Shown here one piece after another: positions 1 through 8,662 of a stretch of DNA of 12,983 nt. Origin of the DNA: Monoraphidium neglectum. Its lineage: Eukaryota > Chlorophyta > Chlorophyceae > Sphaeropleales > Selenastraceae. The stretch lies in contig NW_014012778.1 in the NCBI RefSeq assembly GCF_000611645.1, forward strand, positions 6,930-19,912, written 5' to 3'. The position numbers and the translations under genes are program-made. The number at the start of each line of letters is the position of its first letter. The first letter of the stretch is position 1. The notes below the pieces were generated by a model. It searched no databases, had not been told where the DNA came from, and was given only the letters and a program-made list of their open reading frames with translations.

Positions 1-76
<76 letters not shown>
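1..76. repeat. (GT)n dinucleotide microsatellite
   Basis: The window opens inside an uninterrupted run of GT units, about 38 copies, so the true tract may extend further left. The two Cys/Val alternating reading frames through it are artefacts. GT/CA tracts are common in chlorophyte nuclear genomes. Confidence 0.97.
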
Positions 77-79
<3 letters not shown>

Positions 80-304
80 TCAAGCGGGGGGAGGGAGGTG
101 GGCGCGCGCATATCGATCCCCGTGTGCGTTTGTGCACACGCGTGTGCCTTTGCTCACACAACCATGTGTGCCCCCCTTTTGCAGTTGCTGGGTGGGCGTG
201 GCTGTGTGCGCATGAACTGATGACGACTCTTTTCCTCGGAATCAAAATCTGCTCGTTGTGTGGAATGCGCAATAGCCAAACAAGGCAGCTCTCACGTCCG
301 CTGC

Positions 305-318
305 GCAGGCATGCCTGC
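305..318. repeat. 14-bp perfect palindrome around GCATGC
   Basis: The sequence GCAGGCATGCCTGC reads the same on both strands. Related GCAGGCATGC motifs recur near 1940, 6580 and 9640, so this is probably a common local word and not a specific site. Confidence 0.6.
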
Positions 319-355
319 TTGCTCCCTTGGAAAGCCGTTGCCTCGCCATCTACAG

Positions 356-363
356 TATATAAG
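356..363 (+). promoter_or_regulatory. possible TATA box (TATATAAG)
   Basis: TATATAAG is a close match to the eukaryotic TATA consensus and stands in a GC-rich surrounding. If functional on the plus strand, transcription would begin near 390. No convincing coding exon follows, so the transcript would be non-coding, short or unrecognised. This rests on the motif alone. Confidence 0.25.
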
Positions 364-650
364 TTTGGTGCCCTGACAAGAGGGGGCGCCAATGAAAGTG
401 CAGTAGTGATCCAATGCTGGTACTGTGCCATTGACAAGACAGTTTTAGGCAGTTGCGAGGCAGTTGCCATTTTCCAAGGCAGAGTGCAGCACGTAACGAC
501 TCAAGACACGAAGTGCCACCCTCTAAATTTCCACCAAATGCTGCGCACACTGTGCGTTCCATGCGCCCGCCATGGTCCACAAACACTGCGATTTGCACAA
601 TGCAGCTTGCCGCAGCTGCTGCAGCAGGAACCACTCAGCCACAGCCGGGT

Positions 651-673
651 GTCACCTTTTGGCGAAAGGTGAC
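651..673. repeat. short inverted repeat (hairpin)
   Basis: A 10-base left arm GTCACCTTTT and right arm GAAAGGTGAC pair at 9 of 10 positions around a 3-base loop GGC. No gene end is visible next to it, so a terminator role is not supported. Confidence 0.5.
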
Positions 674-1737
674 CCCAGTCTGCTCGTAGTGCCACAGAAC
701 ATGTGTCCTGCCTACCTGAATCTCTGACAAGCTTGCCTGGTTCCCTGCGTGCAAAGGATGTAACCGGACACCACTTGCCATGTGAGCCACAGCGCCGTCG
801 ACCTCAGCAGCAGGCCATGCATCGATCGGCCCCGCCTGGGGCCTGGCCCAACGTTCAAATTCGCTTGGGTGGTGGCCTGCACGATGCAGGGTACCGCAAG
901 GATCCCGCGCAGCACTGCTCATGACCATACCGTACCCCGCAGCCTCAAGCGGCCGGGAGATGACACCGTAACTGACGGAGGTACGTGAGATTATTCAATG
1001 ATACGAGAAGCTCCACATTTCATGGACACAATGCACATGTGTGAATGGCTCTGTTAACATATGAAGGTATACATCGCGCGACTGTCTCATTTCATAAGCT
1101 GCAAGCCGCAATCATTCGGACAGTCTCTACATGCTTTAGTAAGACTGGATGCCTTGCCCACCCACCGACGACCGTGCATTCACTCAAGTTGATTCATAAA
1201 AAAATATGTTGGGCTCGCAGCGCACCACGAAGTCGCATCGTGTGGTGTTGGCAACTGATGGAGGATGTAACACCCAGGTTACACAAAGAGTGTGATGCGT
1301 GCTGCGCTCTGCTTACAGTTGGTCCTTTCTGCATCACAGCGCAGCGCATGAGGGTCTGTTAATGTCTGAAGCGGGTGACAAGCCTGGCTCACAGGACTTT
1401 TCAGCTGCAGCCAGGACGCTGGAGAGCTGCCTGTAGCTGTCGCAGGCACTGCACTAAGGTCACCAGCTTTTGCTCGCCCTTCCCAGGACTAGGGGACAGG
1501 GCAGGTGCCGTCTGTCCTCACCAGAACGATTGGCGCACGCGCTGTGGCGACGGCGCCACCTTAACTCTGTTGCCTCAAAAACGGGTGGTGTCTTGGGAGC
1601 CATACAGCTGGATGGAATTTATTGGGGCAGCGAGGGCACCGACCCGCAGTCACCTGCGCTGTGCTTTTATTCCTTGCGGCTGCCCGCCCCTCGTGGTATC
1701 CCAGTCGCAGCAGTGGTTCACTGAGCGCATGTATTTC

Positions 1738-1751
1738 CGGCATGCATGCCG
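1738..1751. repeat. 14-bp perfect palindrome CGGCATGCATGCCG
   Basis: A perfect self-complementary 14-mer with ATGCAT at its centre, in a region without a supported gene. Function unknown. Confidence 0.6.
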
Positions 1752-1947
1752 CGGGAGGCCTTTAGGCCACGCCGCACCCGATCCTTTGGCACACACTGCA
1801 ACATTCAGGCAGGGCATTGTTGAGTTTTAAGGGTTACTCGCACCGCGGAATATTTAAAGCCATACACTGGCCTACAAACCAAGACACACCCACGCCTGTC
1901 AACAAGCCTGCCAGCCGCGTCTCATCGCAATATCAGTGCGCAGGCAT

Positions 1948-1979
1948 GCGCACAGGCGACCATATGGTCGCCTGCGCGC
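1948..1979. repeat. 32-bp near-perfect palindrome downstream of the polyQ gene
   Basis: The central 22 bases (1953-1974) are a perfect palindrome made of CAGGCGACCAT and its reverse complement, with no loop. One A/C mismatch (1952/1975) is then followed by four more paired bases on each side (GCGC/GCGC). It lies about 70 bases beyond the stop codon of the minus-strand gene, so it would fall in that gene's 3' UTR or just past it. It could form a cruciform, or be a hairpin in RNA. Confidence 0.8.
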
Positions 1980-2044
1980 CACCCAAGTAACTGCCAGAAT
2001 GTCAAGGCCCAAAACCGCCAATGCTCCGCCTCGGCCGCCCACGC

Positions 2045-5000
2045 TCAGCCCCGCCTCCCCTTTGCACCCCGCCCCAGCATTACGTCTGCAAGCTGCGTCT
2101 CTTCGCCGCGGAAGTGCGCGCCCTGCAGGTGAGTGTCAGCGTTCTTCCAGAACGCGGGCCGGTCCTGCTCGTGCCGGGAGCCGGCGTGCATGGCCGCCAT
2201 CAGCCGGAACCCAGCGCGCCGCGCAGCATCGACAAGCTTCGGCGCCACCCCTGTGAAGGTCCCGATGACCGTCTTGTCCTCGTCCTCGTCGTCAGTGTCG
2301 CTGTTGACTGTGGTTTGTTCCTGTGATTGTGGTTTGTGTGGTGTATGTGTGGCGGTGTGTGTGTGTGTGTGTGTGTGTTTTTGGGGGGGGGCGTGGCTGT
2401 GTGTGGGGGACTGTGTGTGCGCGTGCGTGCAAGCGCGCGCAGTTGTGCGGGTGCGTGTGTTTGAAAGCATTTGTTGTAAGCCTGTGCACGCAAAAGCGTA
2501 TGTTGACAGAAGTATCTTCGGACTCACATCAAGCCAGCATCCCAGGACACTTGAAGCACACCTCACCTTGTCGAGGTCCCGCACCACCATCTTTATGTGC
2601 CACAGGCTGGCGCCCTTGACGCCGGTGCGGTACCAAAGCCTCTCACGACCCTGCTTGGTACGCTCAAAGCCAAAGGTTTGCCCGGCGGGTGGCGCGGCGC
2701 TGTGCTGGCGCTGGTGCTGGTGCTTGTGTTTTGTTGAGCCCTGCTTGTGCTGGGATGCATTGTAGAAATCGGTGTTGCTGGGCTTGAACGGGGCAAGGCT
2801 CGCCTCTGCAAACTGCGGCGTGGACAGGTCGATGGGGTGCGGGGTGGCTGTGACATCTACCACAAGGCCTGCCTCCCTGCACCACAGCTCCGCGCTGAGC
2901 ACCTCGTTCTCGGCATCCTGCCACCTGCCTATGCCCCGCGCCCGCAGCTCGGCCAGCTTGGCCCGCAGCTCGGCGTGGCCGTTGCCATTGCCCAGCGCCA
3001 GGCCGCCCACCGCGGGCGCCGCGGGGCTGCGCAGGCGCGCTGCGCCGCCCTGCCGGCCGCGCTCTTGCTCGGAGCCTTGTGCGGCAAAGCCGTGGCCTGC
3101 CCCGCCGGCGCTTAGCGCCGCGCCGCGGCGGCCGGCGGACACTTGGGCGCTGGCACCACCGCTGACGCCACCATGGGGGATCGCACCAGACACAGGCTCC
3201 GCACCGTCGCCAAGCTGCAGATCGCGGGCGGGGCCAGGTGCGACCGCATCCGCTCCTGCAGCGGCCGCCGCAGCTGCCGCCACTGCAGCGGCCGCCGCCT
3301 TGGCCGCTTCTGACGCCGCTGCAGCGATCTGCTGCCCGTATGAGAGCGGCGCTGTGTCCATCGTTGCAGTACTGGCGTCCATCATCTCTATCTCCCCCCC
3401 GCCATCCGGCTGCCGCCGCTGCCGTGGCGCCTGCTGTTGCCTGGCCTGCAGCCTCGGCGGCGGCGCCCTGGGCGCTGCGACGCTCCTTGGCGCTGCCGTG
3501 GGCTTGCCGACGGTGCAAAGTGTCTGCCTCTCAAAGGGCCCGAGCCTGCAGTCGCGCACATCACTCTCGCGCGCACACTGGGACTGGCGGTGCCGTGAGC
3601 GTGAGCTGCGGGGGCCACCGGCGCCTGAACCTGGGCTGCCCTGGCCGCGGCCACCAACCTCGCCGCCGCCGCGACCGTGGAAGCCCTGATGCCTGGCTCC
3701 AGAGCCGCTGTAGCGCACGCGGCTGTAGCCATCACCATCATCGCCGCCATACCCATCGCTGTCCCAGCCATAATCGCTGCCAGGCCCGCCCCTGCAGGCG
3801 CGGCCGGTATCCATGCGGCCGCGATGCCCATATCCGTCATAGCCGCCGCCGCAGCCTTCCTCATCTTCATCCGCGGTGTCCTCTGCACTCCCCTCGTCGA
3901 AGCTGGCGGCAGGCCTCTCGCGCCGCTGCCTCTCATGCCTTTGTGCCACGGCCAGCTGTGTAGAGATTGTACCCTCCTCCTCTACTGCCTCCCCTGCCTC
4001 CTCTCCCTCCTCCTCCTCCTCCCCTTCCTCCCTGCCCCACATCCATCGCCGCTGCTGGTGGTGCTGGTGCTGGTGCTGCTGCTGCTGGTGGTGCTGGTGC
4101 TGGTGCTGCTGCTGGTGCTGCTGCTGGTGCTGCTGCTGGTGCTGCTGCTGCTGCTGCTGCCGCCGTGTTGGCGCTGGCGGTGCAGCCGGTACCACCGCGC
4201 TTTTCGGGCTCATGGGCGCCAGCTGCGGCGCGACCTCCTCTTCCTCGTCGCTGTCTCTCAAGACCAGCACCCGCCGACGACGCGGCTGCCGTGGCAGCTG
4301 GGGAGGCACCACCCCCACTTGCGGCTGGTCATGTCCGTGGTGCTCGCCGGCCGCGCCGCCTGCTGCCCATTCGGCCTCAGGGGCGACCGGCACCCCTGCT
4401 GGCGCGAGCAGTGCAGGCACCAGGTCCTGCGCACGACCATCGTCCGCTGCGGCCGCGGTCGGCTCTGCCATTGCTGGTGTGGTGGATGTGCAGTGCGCGC
4501 CGCCGCCGCCGCGGTAGCCGGCGCTTGCCGACTGCGCAGCGCGACCCTGCGGCGCCCAGCCTGCTTGCTGCGCCTCTTCGGGGTTGGCAACGGCCAGCGC
4601 ATGAAAGGCCGCCGCCTGGGCCGCCTGCGCGCACTCGTCCTCAACGTCGAGCAGCGCAACTCCAAAGAAGACGCCTCCCTAAAGCGGCGTGCGACAGGGT
4701 GAGCGTGGGATGGCGGCAGTAAGACGGGAAGCGGGAGGGGGCCGGTGGTACGCAGGGCGCTGGCGCTGGCGGTGTGTGGGTGTGAGTGACCGAGAGAGGT
4801 TTGCAGTGTGTCGCCGTGATGTGCCTCCACATCCCAGACCCTCTTTATTCTTGATGCATTACTTCGTCCCAAGGACATGCAAGATCGAGCGCGTTTGCTC
4901 CGGCAACGGCGCACCTGGCCGTCCTCCGCTCTGACGCAGCAGAGGTAGCCGAGCAGCTGCGCGTCGCTGGATGACGTCAGCCAGGTATCTGGCGCGCCGC

Positions 5001-5493
5001 TGCACACTGTCAGGCAGACGGCCGGCTGCCCGTCGGGCCCCTTGCCTACTGCCGCCGCCAGCCCCTCTTGCCCAAAGTCCGCAACATGCCGCACTGCGTC
5101 GACCGCGCGCTTGGGCTGCGCGCTGGTGCCGGCACGCTGCAGCTTGCGCAGGTTGATGTTCACCGCTAAAAAGCGCCGAACAACGGCCTCGACGCAGCAG
5201 CTGGCGTCTGTCCAGCGCCGGTTGCTGGCCGCTGCGACCTTCTGCACATATTGCAGCAGCTCCGGCCCCTTGTCGGCAAAGCGGCGTGCGCCGCTGAAGC
5301 CTCGGCCCCGCTCCGGCTGCTCTGCCTGCCGCCCCTCTGGCGCCGCCGACGAGAAGCCGCCCACGTACTTGTGGAACTTGGGCTTTGATTGCTTGAGCCC
5401 GAGCAGGTCAATTCTGGCTTTTGCCCTTGACGCGGCGGACGCGAGCGAGGCGCGCAGCTGCGCCCCAGCTGTTGCGATATCTGGCATGAAGTC

Positions 5494-5554
<61 letters not shown>

Positions 5555-5943
5555 TGCTGTTGCTGCTGTTGCTGCTGCTGCGGGGGCGGCTGCGGCAGCG
5601 GCTGCTGGTACTGCTGCGGCTGCTGCGGCTGCGGCTGCGGCTGCTGCTCCTGCGTTTGACGTTTGCGCTGATGCAATATCTGTTCTTCTGCAGTCTCAGT
5701 GCGTTGTTTCTTGTTGTGCTTCATCTCAAGAGCAGCGGCAGCGTCACCACCCCCAGTCCCGTGCTTGGGGCTGCACGGGGGGCTGCCGCCAAGGGCGGCG
5801 CGCTTGTGGGTGCTGCCGGGCCCCATGCTGTTGCGGGCGCCGGCTGCTGTGGAGGAACTACCAAGTGCGATGCGGAGGGGGAGTTTGTCGAGCTTGGCCA
5901 GCCTGCGGCGCAGAGCGGAGCACATTGCCTGGGGGTCATGCAA
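2045..5943 (-). CDS. large low-complexity protein with polyQ, His/Gln, acidic, Gly/Tyr and polyAla segments; function unknown
   Basis: The model has three exons: 5943-4915, 4678-2567 and 2320-2045, all joined in phase 0, ending at a TGA (2047-2045) and giving about 1,138 residues. The junctions are CAG|GTGCGC..TTTAG|GGAGGC and AAG|GTGAGG..TCACAG|GAACAA. Segments by approximate residue: basic N-terminus 1-35; Gln/Pro then 28 consecutive Gln at 95-149; a Gln-poor, ordered-looking region 170-410 spanning the first splice junction (LLGYLCCVRAEDGQ joined to GGVFFGVALLDVEDE); His/Gln repeat about 515-552; acidic block 557-579; Gly/Tyr/Asp/Arg-rich 613-689; polyAla 799-822; an ordered-looking C-terminal region from about 909 including GIGRWQDAENEVLSAELW and a Trp-rich stretch (LWYRTGVKGASLWHIKMVV). 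I do not recognise the family. The composition resembles prion-like or condensate-forming nuclear and RNA-associated proteins, which is inference. The first Met at 5943 is the first in the open frame; Met7 at 5925 is an alternative. A CCCCCAG just before codon 6 could be an acceptor for an unseen upstream exon. Confidence 0.72.
2321..2566 (-). other. intron 2 of the polyQ gene (in-frame, stop-free)
   Basis: Read on the minus strand, the donor is AAG|GTGAGG and the acceptor TCACAG|GAAC, length 246 nt. The content changes sharply to CA-rich microsatellite sequence with Thr/His-type nonsense translation. The length is a multiple of three and there is no in-frame stop, so an ORF finder merges exons 2 and 3. 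The exact acceptor is uncertain: CAACAG at 2300-2305 is nearby but does not preserve frame with this donor. Confidence 0.65.
2355..2391. repeat. (GT)12 tract followed by T5 and G9 runs, inside intron 2
   Basis: On the plus strand, twelve GT units (2355-2378) run into a short T tract and nine G. On the transcribed strand this is C9-A5-(CA)n, lying inside the intron. Such a run is likely to vary in length between isolates and is prone to sequencing error. Confidence 0.9.
4051..4158. repeat. nested tandem repeats coding for the His/Gln tract
   Basis: Positions 4051-4080 and 4081-4110 are identical 30-base copies. They are followed by three identical 12-base units GCTGGTGCTGCT (4111-4146) and then plain GCT/CTG triplets. 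On the minus strand this reads as alternating His and Gln codons (CAC/CAG). Two repeat periods, both multiples of three, show stepwise in-frame expansion by duplication. Confidence 0.92.
4679..4914 (-). other. intron 1 of the polyQ gene
   Basis: On the minus strand the intron starts GTGCGC after GGCCAG and ends GCTTTAG before GGAGGC, 236 nt, phase 0. Reading through it shifts frame relative to exon 2 (236 is not a multiple of three), while splicing joins two frames with matching composition. This supports it as a real intron. Confidence 0.75.
5497..5580. repeat. CTG/CAG trinucleotide repeat coding for 28 Gln
   Basis: There are 28 consecutive Gln codons on the minus strand, mostly CAG, with CAA interruptions near the left end of the protein tract. 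The tract lies in exon 1 of the minus-strand gene. The interruptions would slow slippage. Repeats of this size in coding DNA are usually length-polymorphic. Confidence 0.95.
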
Positions 5944-6844
5944 GGGTTGACCATCTCGTGGGCGTGTCCGTGACGCAGGCTACGGCGGCTTCACAGGCGG
6001 GCGTATCTCGACCATATGAATACCCCACACCTTGGAGGCTGGTGGCTAGGGCCTCCGGGGACTTAGCCAACAAGTTGCCGCTTGCCGGGCCCGGGGGATG
6101 CGATCTGATCCCCTCGCTGGGCGCCCCGGCCTATCAACGAGACACAAGAGCTGAATTGTGGCAGTCACGACTTTTCTTGCGCGCTGAAGAGAGGGCTGGA
6201 TATGAGCACCATGCTGGGCTCGGTGCGCCCACTGCAACTTGGCGTGGGCTGAGCTGAAAGTACTTTATGAACTTTTGAAATGATCATAATTGCCAGATCC
6301 AGCTGGTTGCAGCGCGCTTTTGGACAGGAATGCCATGACCTTTGTGTCGGAGCAGCTGCTTGCCTGCCGCTGTTGACCGCCGCAGCATGCTGATCACGTA
6401 CATGAGGTGTCTTCCCGATCACTTACGGCGCCCAGAACTATTGGTGTTGCTGCTCTGGCTTGCCATAATGCCGTGTGCTGCCTTGCGTGCAGCTCTGCCA
6501 AGTATGCAGGCCCTGTGCTGACTGTGCGCAAGGGCTCAGTAGTCTCAGCAAACGCATTGCCCCCAAGCCGCGTGCGAAGCAGGCATGCCTCGCATGCGCC
6601 TGCCATCCTCCAGATAGCATGTGCTATAACTTACAACTTGATTCGCTTGGGCATATTATCGGGCAAGCAGAGTCAGGACACCACCATCATTGGCTTGCGG
6701 CGGCTGCACACACCCCTGAATTTTGTCAAGGGGTCTGATGAATGCCGCCAGGCCAGGTCAGGAGGGGCAGTGGACACCACAAAACTCCGCAATGACATAA
6801 GTGACGCGCCTGGCTGTAGGGGCGAGCTACTGCACGAGCACGTA
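5944..6844. other. spacer between two minus-strand genes
   Basis: This holds the 3' untranslated region of the UBA-domain gene (stop at 6845) and, nearer 5944, the presumed promoter and 5' UTR of the polyQ gene. A plus-strand frame of 193 codons (6407-6988) runs antisense across the UBA exon and has no recognisable domain. I see no further gene and no clear TATA box. Confidence 0.55.
6631..6635 (-). terminator. TGTAA polyadenylation signal of the UBA-domain gene
   Basis: TGTAA on the minus strand lies 210 nt past the UBA gene's stop codon. UGUAA, about 10-30 nt before the cleavage site, is the standard signal in chlorophyte algae such as Chlamydomonas and Volvox. A 5-base match alone is weak, but its place and strand fit. 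Confidence 0.45.
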
Positions 6845-7669
6845 TCAGCTGGTTGCGGCGAGACAAATGTCGGTGGCGGCAGTGGCGTCGTTCTGCGTGC
6901 GCACCAGCGCCTCCGCTGCCACCGCAGGGCTGAACCCCATGCCCAACAGCTGCGTGTAGGTGTTGCAAAAGCCCACCACCTGCAATAAGTGTGGCCATGC
7001 GTGCGGGGTGGCGGGTGATGGCGGTGCGCGGGCAAGGGGCGGATGCCGGTGCATGCCAGCAGCATGAATGGGCAGGGTGATCCAGGTGCGCCGGCGTGCG
7101 CCGCGACTTGCAAGGCCATCGGACACGTGCATGGCCCTGAGTCCCTCTGCATTAGCATCTAGGCGCGATGCTGCAACACAGGCCTTCAAGCTTCTAGAAG
7201 CACCTCGGCACTACGCGCTGTTGGGGGCAGCGCCGGCTGATGCTCACCTGCGCCGCGTCGCCGCGGGTCTGTGCCAGGTAGGCGAGGGCCAGGCACACCG
7301 CTGCTGGTGTGCAGCTCACTCAATGTTCTGGCCGGCCGCAATTCCGGCACAGTTAGTGTCCTGGCCCAGGGCGGGTTTTTAGGGCGGTGATGGTCGTGTG
7401 TGCCGCACTGGGTCGCATGTCCGAGGGCAGCGGCGCATGGAGATGGACAAACGCATGAAGAGGACCATCCAGTGTACCACGATACGTGGTGCTGCTGCAG
7501 CAGGCAGTGGCGGTACTTGCAGAGGCCGATTGGCAACGCTGCAACAAGCCACCCTGACAACCATGCATGGGCTTCACCTGCACTTGCGCCCCAACTCAGA
7601 CGCCGCCAGCACCAGCCACGACTTGGCAGCGATGACGGCCCCGGCTTTACCGGCCACGTCCACCTCAGC
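6845..7669 (-). CDS. C-terminal exons of a UBA-domain protein (5' end not resolved)
   Basis: Three minus-strand exons are proposed. Exon 7669-7578 (AEVDVAGKAGAVIAAKSW..ELGRKC) sits between acceptor GTGCTAG and donor CAG|GTGAAG. Exon about 7314-7248 (AAVCLALAYLAQTRGDAAQ) ends at donor CAG|GTGAGC. Exon 6979-6845 starts after TTATTGCAG and ends at TGA. The phases agree (2, then 0). The last exon codes for a typical three-helix UBA domain: QLLGMGFSPAVAAEALVRTQ and then a third helix in ATAATDICLAATS at the very C-terminus, with the MGF loop and the hydrophobic pattern of the family. UBA domains bind ubiquitin or ubiquitin-like folds, so a role in ubiquitin-dependent degradation or sorting is likely. 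The protein family cannot be named from this portion. The 5' side is uncertain: the 7314 acceptor is poor, and a strong acceptor (TTTCCCTCAG, ending at 7809) hints at another exon upstream. The stop lies 902 nt from the next gene's start. Confidence 0.62.
6980..7247 (-). other. last intron of the UBA-domain gene
   Basis: On the minus strand: GTGAGC donor after GACGCGGCGCAG, acceptor CTTATTGCAG before GTGGTGGGC, 268 nt, phase 0 on both sides. The last-exon reading frame also runs upstream into the intron, but loses coding character there (Arg/Pro/His-rich). Confidence 0.65.
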
Positions 7670-8660
7670 CTAGCACAGGAACCTGTCATCCAGCAGGCGG
7701 CCTCCAGCTGCATTGCTTTGCGTGCGCCAATAGATTCAAAGCCGCGCTGAGGCCTCGAGCTCCAGGCTCGAGGCTCGAGCCCGCCTGACGGCTGCGTCAT
7801 CAGCAATTCTGAGGGAAAGGCAAGGTGGTCGCCGCACATGGTGACGCGGTGAAGTTGGGGGCAGGCCCGCGCTCGGCAGCCAGCAAGCTCAATTGCTGCA
7901 TTCGCCTGGGGAGGCCGTCCACACAGATGGAGTGGTGTGCTTGCACAGCACGAGCGCGCGCACAGCACGGGTTTGCGCTTTGCGACGTCGCTCGCGTTTA
8001 CAGGATGGTCCCAACGGCGCCCACCAGGGACTCCCATCAAACCACATCTGTCAGTTTGATACGTATTGCAGATGATGTGGCTGTCAGCCTGGAATGGAGA
8101 ACCGCATCAGGCTCATGCTGCACCGAGATGGCACGCCTCCGTCCACGCTGCAGCGTGCTGTGTCAGAGAGGGTGGCGCCACAAGGCCATTACGCAACCTC
8201 ATATGGTATGCTGGTTGCATGCGACCAGGCAAGGGAAACGAGGCAGCCTGACAATGTCGAATCGTTGGCGGGTGCCGTCCGAAACGCACTGCGAGACTGT
8301 GGTGCAGCAACACAGCCATTTCCTTCGAGGTCGAATGCACGAACCTCGCAGTCAATGACTTTTTCGTTTTTTGATAGGCTGGTGTATCGGGTGTTGATAG
8401 GCGCGTTGATCTTGTGGCGGGAGGTCCCGATGTACTAATAGTGCGGATTTGGACCTCGTAATCTGTCGCTTCGCACTCATTAGATTTAATTCACGCCACC
8501 AAAACCGCCATCGATGCCATACAGTATCACAGCGTATGATCTCATCTCGGAATTGAAGTGCGTTGAGGTGGGCTCTCATTTCTGAGAGAGATCATATCCG
8601 CAGTCCATATCCAAACCAGGCATCAAACTATATGAGTACCTCACGTCGCCCAGGCGACAA
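7670..8660. other. region without a confident gene, between UBA gene and RME-8-like sequence
   Basis: The region probably holds 5' exons or the promoter of the UBA-domain gene on the minus strand. Plus-strand frames at 7825-8358 and 8094-8438 (114 codons from MENRIRLMLHRDG) overlap each other and match nothing I know. GC content falls in 8340-8640, as expected of intron or intergenic DNA. I looked for a DnaJ domain (HPD motif) belonging to the RME-8-like sequence downstream and did not find one. Confidence 0.5.
7752..7781. repeat. overlapping CTCGAG inverted repeats
   Basis: GCCTCGAG (7752-7759) pairs perfectly with CTCGAGGC (7767-7774) across 7 bases. GGCTCGAG (7765-7772) also pairs perfectly with CTCGAGCC (7774-7781) across one base. 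The two hairpins share an arm and so exclude each other. The region may be transcribed as part of the UBA gene on the minus strand. Confidence 0.75.
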
Positions 8661-8662
8661 GC

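Larger units (their letters stand above)
77..2044. other. intergenic region without a supported gene
   Basis: No reading frame here shows a recognisable domain, a convincing splice pattern or a consistent coding bias. The longest open frame is 151 codons (plus strand, 1375-1830) and its product is not recognisable. The stretch holds several palindromes (305-318, 1738-1751, 1948-1979), a hairpin (651-673) and a TATA-like box (356-363). The right-hand part should contain the 3' untranslated region of the minus-strand gene that stops at 2045. On the minus strand, TGTAA motifs lie at 1283-1279 and 1317-1313. These are candidate polyadenylation signals 730-770 nt after that stop, a long but not impossible 3' UTR for a green alga. 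Confidence 0.6.

Noticed and set aside
3..220. Cys/Val repeat peptides at the left edge
   Set aside because: These are direct translation of the GT microsatellite.
1375..1830. Plus-strand open frame of 151 codons
   Set aside because: It has no recognisable domain, an overlapping alternative frame of 84 codons, and no splice or promoter evidence. Frames of this length are expected by chance in GC-rich DNA.
2772..3689. Plus-strand open frame of 305 codons, Ala/Pro-rich
   Set aside because: It is a shadow of the GC-rich minus-strand exon 2. The minus frame is far longer and shows distinct ordered segments and splice sites.
3677..4702. Plus-strand open frame of 341 codons opposite the polyQ gene, with a Leu-rich stretch resembling membrane segments
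   Set aside because: The Leu/Val run is the antisense reading of the Gln/His CAG-type repeat (CTG = Leu). It crosses the exon structure of the minus-strand gene and has no independent support.
5042..5659. Plus-strand frame with a long poly-Cys run
   Set aside because: Poly-Cys is a TGC reading of the CTG repeat. The CAG strand gives Gln, which is the common coding use, and lies in the better-supported gene.
6407..6988. Plus-strand open frame of 193 codons
   Set aside because: Its end runs antisense through the UBA exon, whose minus-strand frame has a clear domain. The remainder has no recognisable content.
8326..8348. CGAGGT..ACCTCG stem considered as part of a tRNA (T-arm-like GTCGAATGC)
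   Set aside because: There is no acceptor, D or anticodon arm around it on either strand.
8094..8438. Plus-strand frame of 114 codons beginning MENRIRLMLHRDG
   Set aside because: The first 80 residues look plausible, but it overlaps another open frame, matches no family I know, and shows no RME-8-like or DnaJ sequence. It is left as unproven.
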